Positions 1 to 10,607 of a stretch of 41,308 bases of DNA are shown here, piece by piece. How positions within the stretch are numbered: the stretch's first letter is position 1; the number at the start of each line of letters is the position of its first letter. This DNA is from Chara braunii (Eukaryota; Streptophyta; Charophyceae; Charales; Characeae). The stretch spans positions 5,609,119-5,650,426 of the forward strand of contig BFEA01000020.1 in the NCBI GenBank assembly GCA_003427395.1. The letters are read 5' to 3'. The translations under genes and the position numbers were made by a program. The notes under the pieces are model-generated. The model saw nothing but the letters and a program-made list of their open reading frames with translations. It was not told where the DNA came from and ran no database searches.

Positions 1-83
1 CCCCCCGGACTTACAGATTGTAACAAACAAACTAAAGATAAAAAACAACTTGTTACCCCCCCCCCCCCCCCCATACCAATGAA

Positions 84-870
84 GATAAACCAAAGCAAGC
101 TCAAAAGGAGGAAAGGGATCCAGAAAGGATTTTGAAGATCTCAAGGTAGCTCCTGGCTGGACATCAAACCAGTTCTGGAAGGTGATCTGATAATCCCTCT
201 TAAAGTTCATCTCTTCTTCTTCCCCACCTGGCCAATCCACATTCCCCATTTTTCTTCTTGAAGAATCGCTCAGTCAGTCCTTTGTGAAAATTTATATTTG
301 TTTCTTAATATCATGTTTTTGTTGTAGCTTTTGAAGCCCAGATTTAGTCTTATCTCATTGAGACCTTATTTCTGTTTCTATGAATTGTTGTACCAGCTCA
401 GACATTTCTCTGCCCGCAATCCTTGTCTTTTCCATCGTAAACACACACCTTCTATACCATAAAACCCATAAAATGATTTTTCTACCAATGTTAAATAGAT
501 TCTGTTGAAAAGTTGATAAGGAGACGAGGGCAGGGCACCAGTGACCCAGGAGGATCGCCCTCCAGTACCAAGGTCAATCTATGCCTATCAATTTACTCCA
601 TACATAATCCCAGCGCCTTCACAACAATTTTGCCCCCGGACATTGCAAAAATATGTGTTCAATTGTTTCCCTTATCTTCCTCCTCGGGAAGGCCTCCACA
701 CAAGCACAACACCACGGTAGGGCTATACCCTTTTGTTTCAACGTGGAATGGTCAATCAGCCAGTCATTGGATAATCTGTCACTGTAGTGATGCAAACTTA
801 GCAGGCCTCTCCTTGAATCATTGGCACCACTTAGTCGGTCTGAGCAAATTCGTATAAATATTTAAATGTT
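84..870 (-). pseudogene. LINE A ORF2 C-terminus with zf-RVT zinc-binding domain (broken)
   Basis: On the minus strand around 790-670 one frame reads DRLSNDWLIDHSTLKQKG, then WCCAC, then ETIEHIFLQCPG. This is the zf-RVT pattern C-x2-C ... H-x4-C found at the C-terminus of plant L1 ORF2. It aligns with LINE B (NNWIIDHTQLEQQG, WCSRC, HVFLQC). Further down, about 215-85, the frame reads NFKRDYQITFQNWFD and DPFPPFELA, matching RDYRLTFKDWTSID and DPFPPHPFA at the end of LINE B. Stops and frameshifts separate the two blocks. The domain probably helps bind RNA or DNA during target-primed reverse transcription; this copy cannot be functional. Confidence 0.8.
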
Positions 871-877
871 GAGCCCA

Positions 878-1720
878 TCATTCCTGTACAACAGCAAGAA
901 CATCTACTCGTGGGCGTAACAGGTGATCCGAAGCTTTATCTGATAAAGACTGTAATTTATTAGCTTTGCATCTCCTGTTGGTACGCCGGATCCACTTTGC
1001 AGGGTCAAGAGGGAGATCCGTTATAGGGATATTTGGAGCGTACACAGTCCATCCTTTGGAAACTGGACAATACAATGTCCTCACTCTATAGAGTGACTCA
1101 AAATGAAATAACACCACCTTATCGTAGTTGCTTTGTGAAAGGGAAAAGTACTTGTGGAGTGCAAAGAGATTTACTAGGGCACTATCCGTATGAATATCTA
1201 GTATTTGCCCAACTACCCTGGAACCCTCCGTCAGATGAGAGCACACCCAATCTGCAACCAAAAAAGTAGGACCCCTTTTCAAGGCAGAGCCACCCAGGCC
1301 AACGGAATGGACGAAGTGATTAGATCAAGATTCTCTACTAAATTACGTATGTGCTTAACTTCCTTTCTTAACTGATTTACAAATTTTCGACTTTTGTTTT
1401 CCGTGTTCCAAAAATCCTTCATCCTTACCACGCCGTATTTAACCAAAGTGGACCACGGGGGGGTGAAACTTATGAACACCCTTCCTTGCGCATCAATGAT
1501 CCACCTGTTGCCAAAAATTGGTTGTCGTAGAACTTCCTCATACTTGGAAAGGGGCGATTTGTTAGGCAAAGGAAGTTTACACCAAGTTTTCAATAGGGTA
1601 GCCCATAAACTGTCCAATACCATATCCTTTCTTACTTCCCCCCCTTCCCCATTCTTTTGAGAGTGTGCTTGAGGTCGAGGAATAGTCCAATACATGTTAT
1701 CTACCCAAGTGAGTGGGTTT
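878..1720 (-). pseudogene. LINE A ORF2 region between RT and zf-RVT (broken)
   Basis: Two overlapping frames (1720-1279 and 1282-878) carry peptides collinear with LINE B: MYWTIPR against RYWKVPR, RQPIFGNRWI against RQPLFGNCWI, PPWSTLVKYGVVRMKDFW against PPWKGWVKRGVMRVGDLW, IPLAW against FPLAW, and LPLDPAKW against LPLDPAEW. This is the poorly characterised linker of plant L1 ORF2. It has no catalytic motif of its own. The frame change near 1280 is an indel. The two LINEs are clearly one superfamily but diverged, since identity is patchy even at the best-conserved blocks. Confidence 0.7.
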
Positions 1721-2081
1721 ACGTCTTTTGTGGTTTATGGAGTCATTCTACGTATTTGTTTCAGTGCCAATGTCATGGAAGATCCGTGACCAATATTAGT
1801 CGTTTTAACCATTGAAGTGCTAGTGCTTGACACTGGATCGTAGGATCTCAAATGCCGAGTCCTCTTTTGGACTTTGACTGTATAAGAAACCTGTCATGCC
1901 ATTCTGGGATTACATGAGGTGTTTCGTGATCTCCTCAACAAAGAAAGGTCGTGAGCTGTCCTTGGAGTTCCTTGGCCGGGCCTTCGTTTAGTGACCACAA
2001 AGCAGACTTGTACCAAATTGAAGCCAATATTACATTGTTAATGACCAATGTCCTACCAAACAGGGAAGTATGTTGGTTTTT

Positions 2082-3253
2082 TCATTGCTTCATTTTTTGT
2101 ACTGCTGGGGAAGCGATCCATACATCATTAGAAATTGGCTTCCCCCTTGCTGTGCGCACAACTTTCAAAACTCTAATTGGCGTCTCTAGTGGCATCCATT
2201 TGACCCTTGGATTCTCAGGAGGCCTATCCCCTTGAGAGTGAATCCACCAACCCTGTGTCTTACTCCCCCAATTGACCATCATACCTGAAAGAAGGGAGAA
2301 TCTATCCATTAGTGTTTTTATCTTTTTCATATTATCATTGGACGCCTCCATCATTATGGTTAGATCATCAGCAAACATAGAGCAATTGGTATAACTTCTT
2401 CCAAAATACCAGTAATCTGAAATCTTTTAAGGTTATGATTAGATCGTAGGTTAACTCCTAATGCCTCCATAATAATAAAAAAAAGAAAATGGAGCTAAGG
2501 GATCCCCTTGCCTGACCGATCTTTGGAGGCAAATTTATGGGGAAAGTAGGCCATTAATTTGAACTCGGGTAGTGGCGTTAGAGTGAAGGATAGTAACCCA
2601 CCTACGAATTGTTGGACCTAAATTCAACTTAGCTAAACATGCATCCAAAAACTTACAATCCACATGATCATAAAGTTTTTCAGAATCTATAAAACAAATG
2701 CAACATTCTGGTGATTCTGGCGAGACAACTTAATCATCTCATTGATGAGCAATACGTTATCTTGTAGGTTCTTTTCATTAATGAACCCTGTTTGAGAGGG
2801 GTGAATGATGTCTGATATTATTGGAACGAGACGATTCGCGATGACCTTGACCAACATTTTGTAAACGACGGTGAAGAGGGTGATAGGTCTATAATTCTTT
2901 ACATTCGTTTTATCTCCCTTTTTGTATAACAAGGTTATAATCTTTTGCCCAACTATTTCCTCTATACTACCAATTTCCTGGACTTGTTTGTAGAATTTCA
3001 TCGGATTCTTTACAAAATACGGTCACATTGCCTCTCAAAACTATTTAGGGAAGTCATCAAACCCCGGAGTTCTATCCTCATCCATTTGTAACAACACAGT
3101 CCAGATTTTCTCCTTCCTGATAGGTTCTTTCAATCTTTCCTTTTGTCGTTGCGATTGCTCTTGAGTCATGGGGGCCAAAAAATTCTGTAAGACCGGATCG
3201 ATAGCCGATGCATCTACTTTTGAGATGAAAATATTTTTGAAAAAATACACCAC
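2082..3253 (-). pseudogene. LINE A reverse transcriptase domain (broken)
   Basis: In order on the minus strand: a pre-RT block with the degenerate signature MDEDRTPGFDDFP (3253-3041; family form KSPGPDG), then ITLLYKKGDKTNVKNYRPI, followed by KMLVKVIANRL and HPSQTGFI (3001-2687), which are RT fingers and palm motifs of L1 elements, then the catalytic FADDL at 2375-2361 followed by TIMMEAS. The [YF]xDD aspartates are kept, but frames are lost between 2687 and 2378, and motif B is not readable as one ORF. In life this domain copies the element RNA into DNA at the nicked target. The spacing fits a full-length RT with small deletions. Confidence 0.85.
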
Positions 3254-3254
3254 T

Positions 3255-4593
3255 TTCAGACTGTTGGACGAAGTGATAGAATCCTGTTGTGGCGTCTGTT
3301 GAGGATCTATTAAGGCTTCAATCGTCGTTTTTTTAGTTATGGTACGTGCGAGAAGGAAAAAAAAATCTATTCATTTGTCCTTCTGTCGAATGCTTAAAGA
3401 GTTGTCTTTGATTAGGTCACCTTGCCAACGATGTTGAGCAAGGGTTAGTAGTTGGTTCTTGAGTGCTAGGATATCGACTGGTTGGGGTAATTGTTCAGGA
3501 AAATCTTGTTGCTCATATTTGAGAATTTGTTCTTGAATATTCATTTCCTGCTGATAAATTTTTTTGGCAATTAGCTTTAGAGTATTCGTTGCACTTTTTT
3601 GCCAAATAAACTAGCCCATTGTTAAACCATGTTATATATGACTCGTATCTATCCTTGGTAGAGTGTCAGAAACTCCATACATCCTGAAGGTAACTTCTAA
3701 AGTCCCTTCGGTTGAAGAGGGAGGAGTTGAGCTTGTAGAAACCTCTAACCTGATCCGATCTTACGGAAGGAAAGTAAGACATCACACATTTTGTAATCTA
3801 CCCCTGGTCACGGATTTTGGGGGAAAATGTTACCCCCCATTAAGGCACAGTCTAGATCTTCAGACATAAGAATCAAATTTATCCTCGATCTTGACTGGTG
3901 GGGGGAACCAACATTTCTAAAACATTTATATGATCTCTCATGTGGGTAAAGACGCCTATATGTGTCAAATATATTTCCAGATTCGAATAATTGTTGGATA
4001 ATTTGTTCGTCCTCCTCTATATAGGAGGGACATGGAGAAGGGATTCTTCACCTATCCAACCATCTATCAGACACCACATTAAAGTCCCCTGCTATGATGA
4101 TTGGAACACCACTCGAAACATGACTTCTAATATTTTGGAAAAATTCTCTACGCTCTTGTACTACATTAGGACCATAAATATTGAGAACACAAATTAGTTA
4201 TAACTCTAGCATTACCAACGTAACCAGCCATCTGCTCTGTTCCTAATCGGCTTTACAGTACACAATTTCTATCTTGGAATCTGGTGGTACCCAGATGGCT
4301 ACCCCTGCCGACATGTTGCTCGTGGAATAGGCGTGGTATTTCTGATAGTGTCAGGCTAGGTTGTGCGCCCTATTGTGCTTAGGAGAATCCATGAGATAGG
4401 TTTCTTGGATGCAGATCAAATCAGGTCAACACCTCTCACCCACTCCTTTTAATTGCTCCATAATGGCCTTACGTTTTACTGCGTCTGCTCTAGCAAGACC
4501 ATTTACGTTGAGAGACCTTAAATCCAAGACCACTTTCTGAGAAGCACGCAACCAAGCCGAATTTTTACCATAAAGAGCCTGTAGTGCATCCAT
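3255..4593 (-). pseudogene. LINE A apurinic/apyrimidinic-type endonuclease domain, ORF2 start (broken)
   Basis: A minus-strand ATG at 4593 opens MDALQALYGKN and runs into LRSLNVNGLARADAVKRKA, the N-terminal signature of L1 APE endonucleases. A second conserved block, DLICIQET, lies at 4422-4399 and contains the metal-binding glutamate. The GDFN block (AGDFNVVSDRWLDR) is at about 4092-4050, and SRINLILMSEDL at about 3888-3853 corresponds to the block before the terminal SDH. Several stops (after GVGERC, after WLDR) break the frame. The enzyme would nick the target DNA to prime reverse transcription. I chose 4593 as ORF2 start because it is the ATG immediately before the endonuclease fold. Confidence 0.85.
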
Positions 4594-4637
4594 CCCTACA
4601 ATCCTCTATGTCCCTATTTCCTAAGCCGTATAGTCAC

Positions 4638-4985
4638 CTATAGTCGTACCCAGTTATCCCCCTCCAAACTAGAAGAGGATGTCAGTAACCCACAATGCAA
4701 GGTAGAGCAGAGAAAAGTTGAGATCTGCCCTATCGACCATATCACATTAGCCTTTATTTTCAAAAGCAGGAGTTCCAACAGTGCTGCATGCGAGAAACAT
4801 CTTAGACCCAATTCTTTATTATCCTCAAACCTCACGAATGCATCACGTTTGGACATCTTAGCCTGGTCCTCGATTTTTGTGAGAGTGGCTTGAGGACCTG
4901 GATCAAAATGTTTGATCAAGAGATCATGCAGGTCCCTCTTAAAAGTTATGTCGTTAGAGTCTGATAATCCACGTATGTGGTCCAA
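4638..4985 (-). pseudogene. Open frame between LINE A ORF1 and ORF2
   Basis: A 115-residue minus-strand frame (MDHIRGLSDSNDITFKRDLH...) lies just before the endonuclease start. Its N-terminal half is charged and could be helical (KIEDQAKMSKRDAFVRFEDNKE); its C-terminal half is leucine-rich. I do not recognise a domain. By position it is either the shifted tail of ORF1 or an inter-ORF spacer of the LINE. It has no counterpart among the other LINE fragments here, which lack this region. Confidence 0.35.
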
Positions 4986-5072
4986 CCTTTTAATGTGACC
5001 CCCCCATACTGATCTTGGCCTATAGGGGAGAGGTCAATTTTTCATTTCCCGCCTTTTTTTTTCTGATCGGGA

Positions 5073-6640
5073 TTACCAAATTTCCTCTAGAAGACTGCGG
5101 CCTAGCGGCTTGTCCTTTTCCAAAACATGTCTTAACTTTTGCCGCTTACCTGGGTCTTGTGTCTTCTTTTCTTTCCTTTGTTGCTCCGGAGTAAGGGTCG
5201 TTAATGGAGTAACTGATGGATTATCTGCTCTAACCTCCTTGTTACCCTCGTTGACTTCTTCAGACTCCTTCGCCTTAATCCCCACCACTTGATCCTCATA
5301 GGAGGAGACCCTTGGTTCAAGCACCCCTACCTCTTCTACCTTTACCACCCCTCCCCCTTCGAGAGAAACTCCACATGACTCGAGGATAGTGATCTGATTG
5401 GGGCACCTTTCTCCTTCGGTGATTATGACCTCGTCAGTCCCTTTGTCATTGGGCAGCATGGAAGGACCCCCTACCTCCACCAGCGATGTGCATTCCTTGT
5501 CCCTAGTTTCCCCATCTCCTGGAGAGGAGGGAGGGTGAAACAAGGCCATCACAATGCTCATTATACGTATGCTTACCGTAGACCATAGAACACCCTCAAG
5601 AAGCCCCTGCCGTAAAACTTGTTTCAGACTGTGACTGCTGGTTAATAGATTAACCAGTTGGACATATGAATTATCCAAAAATTCAACAGTGGCTTCCCCA
5701 AACCGCATTTTAAGATTTTTCAACACCCACTCAACTAACTGTTTTATCCTTTGATCCTCAGAGATGTCTGGCTCAGGTTGGGAGGCTGCATCCTCCATTT
5801 CAAAATCTCCTGTGGAGGAGTTCACATCCATTGAATCGGGACTGAAGGTCTTTTGGAGCGCATCAGAGGTTGTTGCTTTCGTTCCCTCCATTACTAAGTT
5901 TGGATCTTCCTCCTCAACTACTTTTGGTTCCCCCATCAGGTCTCCTGTACTCTCATTCCCCCCAGTCATTCCTTGCGAAGACAGGAATGCATCAGATTGG
6001 ACTTCTTCCATAAGGGAGTCCTTATCACCAGTGAGAACTAGTGAGAACAACCTCCTTGTGTGGACTGGTTAACTGTTTTATTATTTATTTTTTTTCTTTT
6101 TTTTCTAATTGAACCAGCCCCTCGACTGAACCCTCTTCTACCGTCCCCACCCATTCCTCATACTCTGAGTCAGAGTCTTCCCCTCTGGACTGTAGTGCGT
6201 TTACCCCCTTTTCTCCTAGCTGTAGGTAGTCTGTTGGTTGTGGACCCGGGAGTGTACCCACTTTTCTGTGGTTAACCAGTATCCACTGTTGATGACTCAT
6301 TAACCCCTTGCCTTTATCCCTGGGTCCTAGAACTTCCTTATCTGGAGACAGAGAGGACTGTTCCTTCCCCTTTGCCTTAAAGTTATCTTGTGCTCCAGAC
6401 GAGAAGGCCTATGTGCTATCATAGCGCGTGGGTTGTGCCGGGTGAGTTGATTGTGTTGACTGTGTTGACTGTGCAACCATCGTGGGTATTTTTACTGTTA
6501 CTTCAAGGTGTACCCAAGAGTCGGGGGGGTTGATGTCCCAATTAGGATCCCCTTCACGCTCCCATGTCAAACCTTTAGGCCTTTCCCCCTTCTTGACACT
6601 CTCTACGTAGACCCATCCCTCATTCCCAACATCAAATGTA
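5073..6640 (-). pseudogene. LINE A ORF1, gag-like protein, C-terminal part (broken)
   Basis: From 6640 downward one frame reads NEGWVYVESVKKGERPK, then LTWEREGD and NPPDSW. It aligns with the better-preserved ORF1 fragment at 33562-34650 (HEGWVFLEEKEGRARGW, TWEGQG, RPPNTW), just after that fragment's CCHC knuckle. A TAG at 6411-6409 and an A-rich slip near 6110-6070 break the frame. The rest, 6050-5073, is a 325-residue acidic stretch rich in E, D, S and G that ends in a basic segment (QQRKEKKTQDPGKRQKLRH). ORF1 proteins of plant L1 elements bind the element RNA. The N-terminal RNA-binding half is missing because the element is truncated here. Confidence 0.65.
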
Positions 6641-6655
6641 CTCCATACATGTTGG

Positions 6656-8299
6656 TTGGACGACCGCTATTGGAAAGTACCAAGAAGAGCACGGGGGGCA
6701 GAAACAATAGAGGGGACGAAGGATGATTTTTGGCCTCGAATAATAAAACTATGGAGAGCTTTACCCCTCCCGCAGCGCCCGACCCCCAAAAGATGGGAGG
6801 AAATAATGAGGCAACCTCTCTTTGGAAATTGTTGGATTACCAACTCTCGAAGCCAAATTTTCTGCAGTTCGAACCCCCCGTGGAAAGGATGGGTAAAAAG
6901 GGGGGTAATGAGAGTAGGGGACCTCTGGGATGGGGAACGCAAGGATTGGAAAGACCCGGACCAAATGAAAGACAAATTGAGTTATTGTCGTAACATTGAG
7001 GAATCGCTGGGGGAGATTGTAGAGGCATTCCCTCTAGCCTGGCGACCCATCCTGCGTAGAGATCCAAAAATACAGGAAGGGGACTGGGTAACAAAGGATA
7101 GAGAACCTCACCGGGTGGGGCAAGTTCACCTTGAGCAGCCGACAGACGTGTGGGTGGAATGGTACAGGGTGGGGAGAAAGGGAGAACTAATGGGCAGTGG
7201 AGCGCCTTTCGAACGGATTGACAAAGCGACCCTTCACAAGATCAGGACCCTGGGGGAAGGGGGCGAACGTAGAGCATACAGGCCGGACACTCCTATATCA
7301 AAACTCCCCCTGGACCCCGCGGAATGGCAATGGCACCCCTCACAAAAGACAAATCAAATAAACAACAGACAGAAAACTGTTAATAACTTGTCAGTAAAAG
7401 CCACATATAAGATGCTACGTGTTAAAAGGAATGTGCGGGACGTAGTAATCGATAGGTGGTAGCGACACCTCAATGTGGACAGGCAGCTGCTATCCCCCAT
7501 AAAATGGTTTCAGGACAGCAAGTGTAAACCGGCCAAAATCACGTCCCTTCAATGGCAAATTGCCCACCGCTGTCTTCCCACAAATAATTGGATAATCGAC
7601 CATACTCAGTTGGAACAACAAGGACGGGCTCATCCATGGTGTTCACGCTGCCTCCAAAGCTTCCCGTCCCAAAGGAGAATTGAAACAATAGAACATGTCT
7701 TCCTGCAATGCCCGACGGCAGTCTTAACATGGAGATGGTGGGAGTGGGTGTGGAGGCAGATGGTTCCGGACCAACCATGGCCATGGGGCTGGAGAGCAAT
7801 CCTCTTGGGCCATCATCCAGGCCTGCAGGACACAAACTATGCAAGGAACATGTTTGCTCTGGCAAGGAGGACGGTGCTATGGGTTCTATGGTGGCAGCGC
7901 TGCGCAATGACAATGGAGGGAGTCAGANTNGAANGGGAGGAAAGGAAGGAACAGTTTAAAAACTGCTTCCAGCTTGAGATTATGCAGAGATGGCGGGAAA
8001 CGAAACAGGTGCTGGACACACACCACAGGCCCAAAGACATATCAACAAAGATCTCCAAATTCGCCAACGAATGGCTGGGCGGTCCAAGAGAAGGATGGGT
8101 GGCTAGTGTACAGTGGTCGGGCGACAACGACAGTGATGGGCAGACAAGAGAAGAAGACCAGCAGGCATCAATCCCACGAGATTACCGCCTCACCTTCAAG
8201 GACTGGACATCAATAGACCCCAGCATCCCTATGCGGGGCCCAGAGTATTTCCCAGATCCCTTTCCCCCCCATCCCTTTGCAATGGAAGTCAGGCCTTAG
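6656..8299 (+). pseudogene. LINE B ORF2 C-terminal half with zf-RVT domain, one in-frame stop
   Basis: One frame of 548 codons is interrupted only by TAG at 7460-7462. It begins in the post-RT linker (RQPLFGNCWI, FPLAWRP, LPLDPAEW) and then enters the zf-RVT domain (SLQWQIAHRCLPTNNWIIDH). The predicted zinc ligands are both present: WCSRC at 7637-7651 and HVFLQC ending at 7711. The tail carries GWVASVQWSGD, RDYRLTFKDW and FPDPFPPHPFA, which recur in LINE A and LINE D. Ambiguous bases at 7927-7934 fall inside the frame and could hide a further change. RT and endonuclease are absent through 5' truncation. The 5' limit is the truncation point, not a true start codon. Confidence 0.85.
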
Positions 8300-8638
8300 A
8301 GGCTCGTGACAGCGGACAGTAGAGGGCACGAATCGAGGGGACAGAAAGAGAACGAACCCGCTGGTGCCCCCCAGTGGTCTCGCCTGGCCCCTGCCCCGCG
8401 ACCCTTATGGAGTAGATAGCCAGACAAGGGTAAGAAGACACTGAGCCCGACTGTCTCTTTAGAAGACAGGGCACTGTGCCATGGGGGAAAAGGTGCAGAG
8501 ACAGACAGGCAGATACCTCAGACAATTGCTCATTTTGCCTGTTTTTCTTTCTTAATTTTTCTCATTTTTTCTAACTTTTGTATTCTCAGTCTTCTCTTTC
8601 TTACTCAGCATAAGACATTTCCAACGCTATGTAAAAAA

Positions 8639-8691
8639 GGGACGCTGGACCCGGTTTCCAGCAGGTGATGCTCCCCACCAATAGATGGAGC
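8639..8691 (+). other. Structured 3' tail motif, copy 1 (hairpin plus potential pseudoknot)
   Basis: Stem 1: GCTGGA (8644-8649) pairs with TCCAGC (8657-8662) across a 7-nt loop. Immediately downstream, GGTG (8664-8667) can pair with CACC (8676-8679), while GCTCC inside that loop (8670-8674) pairs with GGAGC (8687-8691), giving an H-type pseudoknot. The motif is followed by about 65 nt and then poly(A). The same arrangement recurs at five other places in this window. Confidence 0.65.
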
Positions 8692-8750
8692 CTCCCCGGG
8701 AGTGCTAGCGGTGTCTGCTCTTACCAGCACCCCCAGCACCCCCTCGGGTT

Positions 8751-8794
<44 letters not shown>

Positions 8795-8796
<2 letters not shown>

Positions 8797-9105
8797 TTTG
8801 TTCCACTCTCCCCCGTCCCAAGAAAATGCGCACCCATGCATTCTTCCCCCCAACAGCTCCTTACCCACTGCTCCCCCCTTCCCCTTCCTCCCCTTTCTAC
8901 CGCCCCCTCCTAATTCACCCGTCCACACCTCCTTCCCCTCTTTCTTCCCGTCCAAACGAGCTCCCCTTCCACCTGACCCCCTCCCCCATAGGTCAATGAC
9001 CCCTCTACCCTCTATTCCCCTGGATGAGTTTGTCCCGTTCCCTACCCAACCTCGTCAGGCAAGCATAATCAACAACAGCACAGGAAGATGCTTGGGTCAA
9101 AAGCC
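8795..9105. other. Pyrimidine-rich unassigned stretch
   Basis: After the LINE B poly(A) the sequence is strongly C/T-rich (runs of CCCC and CTTCC) to about 9000. A plus-strand frame encodes a proline-rich peptide, but composition alone explains it. No domain or repeat that I recognise. Confidence 0.5.
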
Positions 9106-9109
9106 TTAG

Positions 9110-9204
9110 GGCCAGACCCCACTACCCTGGATTATTCATTTTTTGCCCTCCATTACGAAGATCAACGGTCAGAAATGAACAATAGGGGCTAGTGGGATCT
9201 GGCC
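9110..9204. mobile_element. 95-bp MITE with 15-bp terminal inverted repeats and TTAG duplication
   Basis: Left end GGCCAGACCCCACTA (9110-9124) and right end TAGTGGGATCTGGCC (9190-9204) are inverted repeats with one mismatch. They are flanked by TTAG at 9106-9109 and 9205-9208. A TTA-containing duplication with G-rich ends is the hallmark of Tourist / PIF-Harbinger MITEs. It has no coding capacity. Confidence 0.7.
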
Positions 9205-9216
9205 TTAGCCAATTTC

Positions 9217-9786
9217 AGTGGCAGCGCTCAGTTGGTAAGGCACAGAAGTTGCATTCAGGAGGTCGTGGGTTCAATCCCCATTGGCCTCACGTGCGTGCGT
9301 GGGCAAGCTTGGTGTTCTACCAGCTAGAGATAACCCGTTGGCCCCCCAAGCCAGCATTGGCAGGACCTTGGCTGATGTTGTTGCTGCTATGCAGCGACAA
9401 TATTGGCCATCAGACATGCTGGCAGGACCTTGGCTGATGTTGTTGGCTGCTATGCAGCGACAATATTGGCCATTAGACACCGCCATGTGGGGTTGGGGGG
9501 GGCGGGGGGGGAGGTGCAGTGACTGGCCATTGTCGGCGCTAGCACCGCCGATTTCCGCCATTGGCAATGCCTGCCCACCCCTCGTCACGGTGATGAGGGA
9601 CTGGTACAGCCTTGCTCTCGCACCACAGCTGTGATGCAAACCTACCCCGTGGGCTGGGAAGAGAGCCGGGTTGGTTGGTGTTCCCCCGTACTATAAATAG
9701 ACTAGTGAGAGGATGAGATAGATGCGTACTACCAAGAAAGATGAAATAGATTGAGAGAAGAATATAGATTAAAAAAAAAAAAAAAA
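9217..9786 (+). mobile_element. tRNA-derived SINE with internal tandem duplication and poly(A)
   Basis: A tRNA-like head carries an A-box (GCGCTCAGTTGGTAAGGC, 9224-9241) and a B-box (GGGTTCAATCCCC, 9267-9279), the internal RNA polymerase III promoter of SINEs. The body contains a 60-62 bp unit repeated in tandem at 9359-9420 and 9421-9480. It may run to the 16-nt A tract at 9771-9786. The head and the following GGGCAAGC / TAGAGATA blocks match the minus-strand SINE at 40925-41292, so this is one family. The tail after 9500 is less certain and could belong to another insertion. Confidence 0.65.
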
Positions 9787-10299
9787 TTCTGGCTGAATAG
9801 CCCATTCGGAGTACTGGCTGGTCTGGGTGGCCAGGAGAGCCAGGAAGCGAGTTTGACTTACGACTCCACTGTGGCGTTCCACGAAAATAGAGCAGAACAA
9901 TTTGTAGACTCCAGTTTCGGATAGCCAAAAAAATACTAATATCTGCAGGTCTCTCACACCCCCAGCTCAAAAAAAAGTCAATGATTCAGACATGCACAGT
10001 CCGCTGTGACGGCAGGGGCGGGCTGTGCTATGCAAGGCAAGAAGAACATGCCACTGTTCTCCCTTCTGTTGCCCTTTGGAAACTTGCGCCACAACCGAAC
10101 TGCTATTCATTGCGTTTTTTTTGCCTTTTGGAACTGAATCAACTGATGTGGCCGCAGTTGTTTCACTATTGATATGCCCTCCGCTGACGCTGCTGACGTC
10201 TGGGAAACAGGAGAGCAGACAATCCGCTTGAAAAGAGGGCAATCAATGCTGCTCTCCATGCGGTTCTGCTCGGAATTGTTTGGGTGAGACCGTGGCCTT
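9787..10299. other. Unassigned sequence
   Basis: Mixed-composition DNA between the SINE poly(A) and the next structured-tail copy. Short open frames on both strands have no recognisable content. I see no repeat structure. Confidence 0.4.
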
Positions 10300-10302
10300 G
10301 CT

Positions 10303-10338
10303 TCCAGCCGGTGCAGCTCCCCACCAATAGATTGGAGC
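10303..10338 (+). other. Structured 3' tail motif, partial copy
   Basis: Only the pseudoknot half is kept: GGTG (10310-10313) with CACC (10322-10325), and GCTCC (10316-10320) with GGAGC (10334-10338). The upstream hairpin has decayed to a TTCCAGC remnant. The following sequence runs into the assembly gap, so any poly(A) is hidden. Confidence 0.5.
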
Positions 10339-10439
10339 CATCAGAACGGGAAGGGATCAGCTGATGAAGGATTCTCTTATCACCTTCTACAGATGGCCCA
10401 CCTATGATGATCGGTGTTTTTTAAGAATTTAGATGAATG

Positions 10440-10607
10440 NNNNNNNNNNNNNNNNNNNNNNNNNNNNNNNNNNNNNNNNNNNNNNNNNNNNNNNNNNNNN
10501 NNNNNNNNNNNNNNNNNNNNNNNNNNNNNNNNNNNNNNNNNNNNNNNNNNNNNNNNNNNNNNNNNNNNNNNNNNNNNNNNNNNNNNNNNNNNNNNNNNNN
10601 NNNNNNN
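10440..10607. other. Assembly gap (N)
   Basis: 168 consecutive undetermined bases. The size may be nominal. A further cluster of ambiguous bases lies at 7927-7934 inside the LINE B frame. Confidence 0.99.

Larger units (their letters stand above)
84..6640 (-). mobile_element. LINE A: degenerate plant L1-type non-LTR retrotransposon, 5'-truncated
   Basis: Reading on the minus strand from 6640 down to 84, the parts come in L1 order: gag-like ORF1 (6640-5073), endonuclease (4593-about 3255), reverse transcriptase (about 3253-2082), connecting region (1720-878) and zf-RVT plus C-terminus (870-84). Each part is recognised from motifs and from alignment with the two other LINE fragments in this window. 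Frames are broken by several stops and indels, so the copy is old and inactive. The 5' end is cut within ORF1, where LINE B begins on the opposite strand. No poly(A) or target-site duplication is visible; a G/C homopolymer lies at about 58-72, and positions 1-83 hold nothing else I can identify. Confidence 0.85.
6640..8794 (+). mobile_element. LINE B: 5'-truncated L1-type LINE with 3' UTR and poly(A)
   Basis: The element starts within the ORF2 linker (reading CWLDDRYWK at about 6650), continues through zf-RVT to a stop at 8297-8299, has a roughly 455-bp 3' UTR, and ends in 39 A residues at 8756-8794. It abuts LINE A head to head. Severe 5' truncation with a 3' poly(A) is typical of target-primed reverse transcription. 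The almost open frame and long uniform A tract mark it as much younger than LINE A. I could not find a target-site duplication. The structured motif at 8639-8691 lies in its 3' UTR, though a separate small insertion there cannot be excluded. Confidence 0.8.

Noticed and set aside
878-1269. Overlapping open frames on both strands, and similar pairs elsewhere
   Set aside because: The minus frame aligns with LINE B; the plus frames are shadows without recognisable content.
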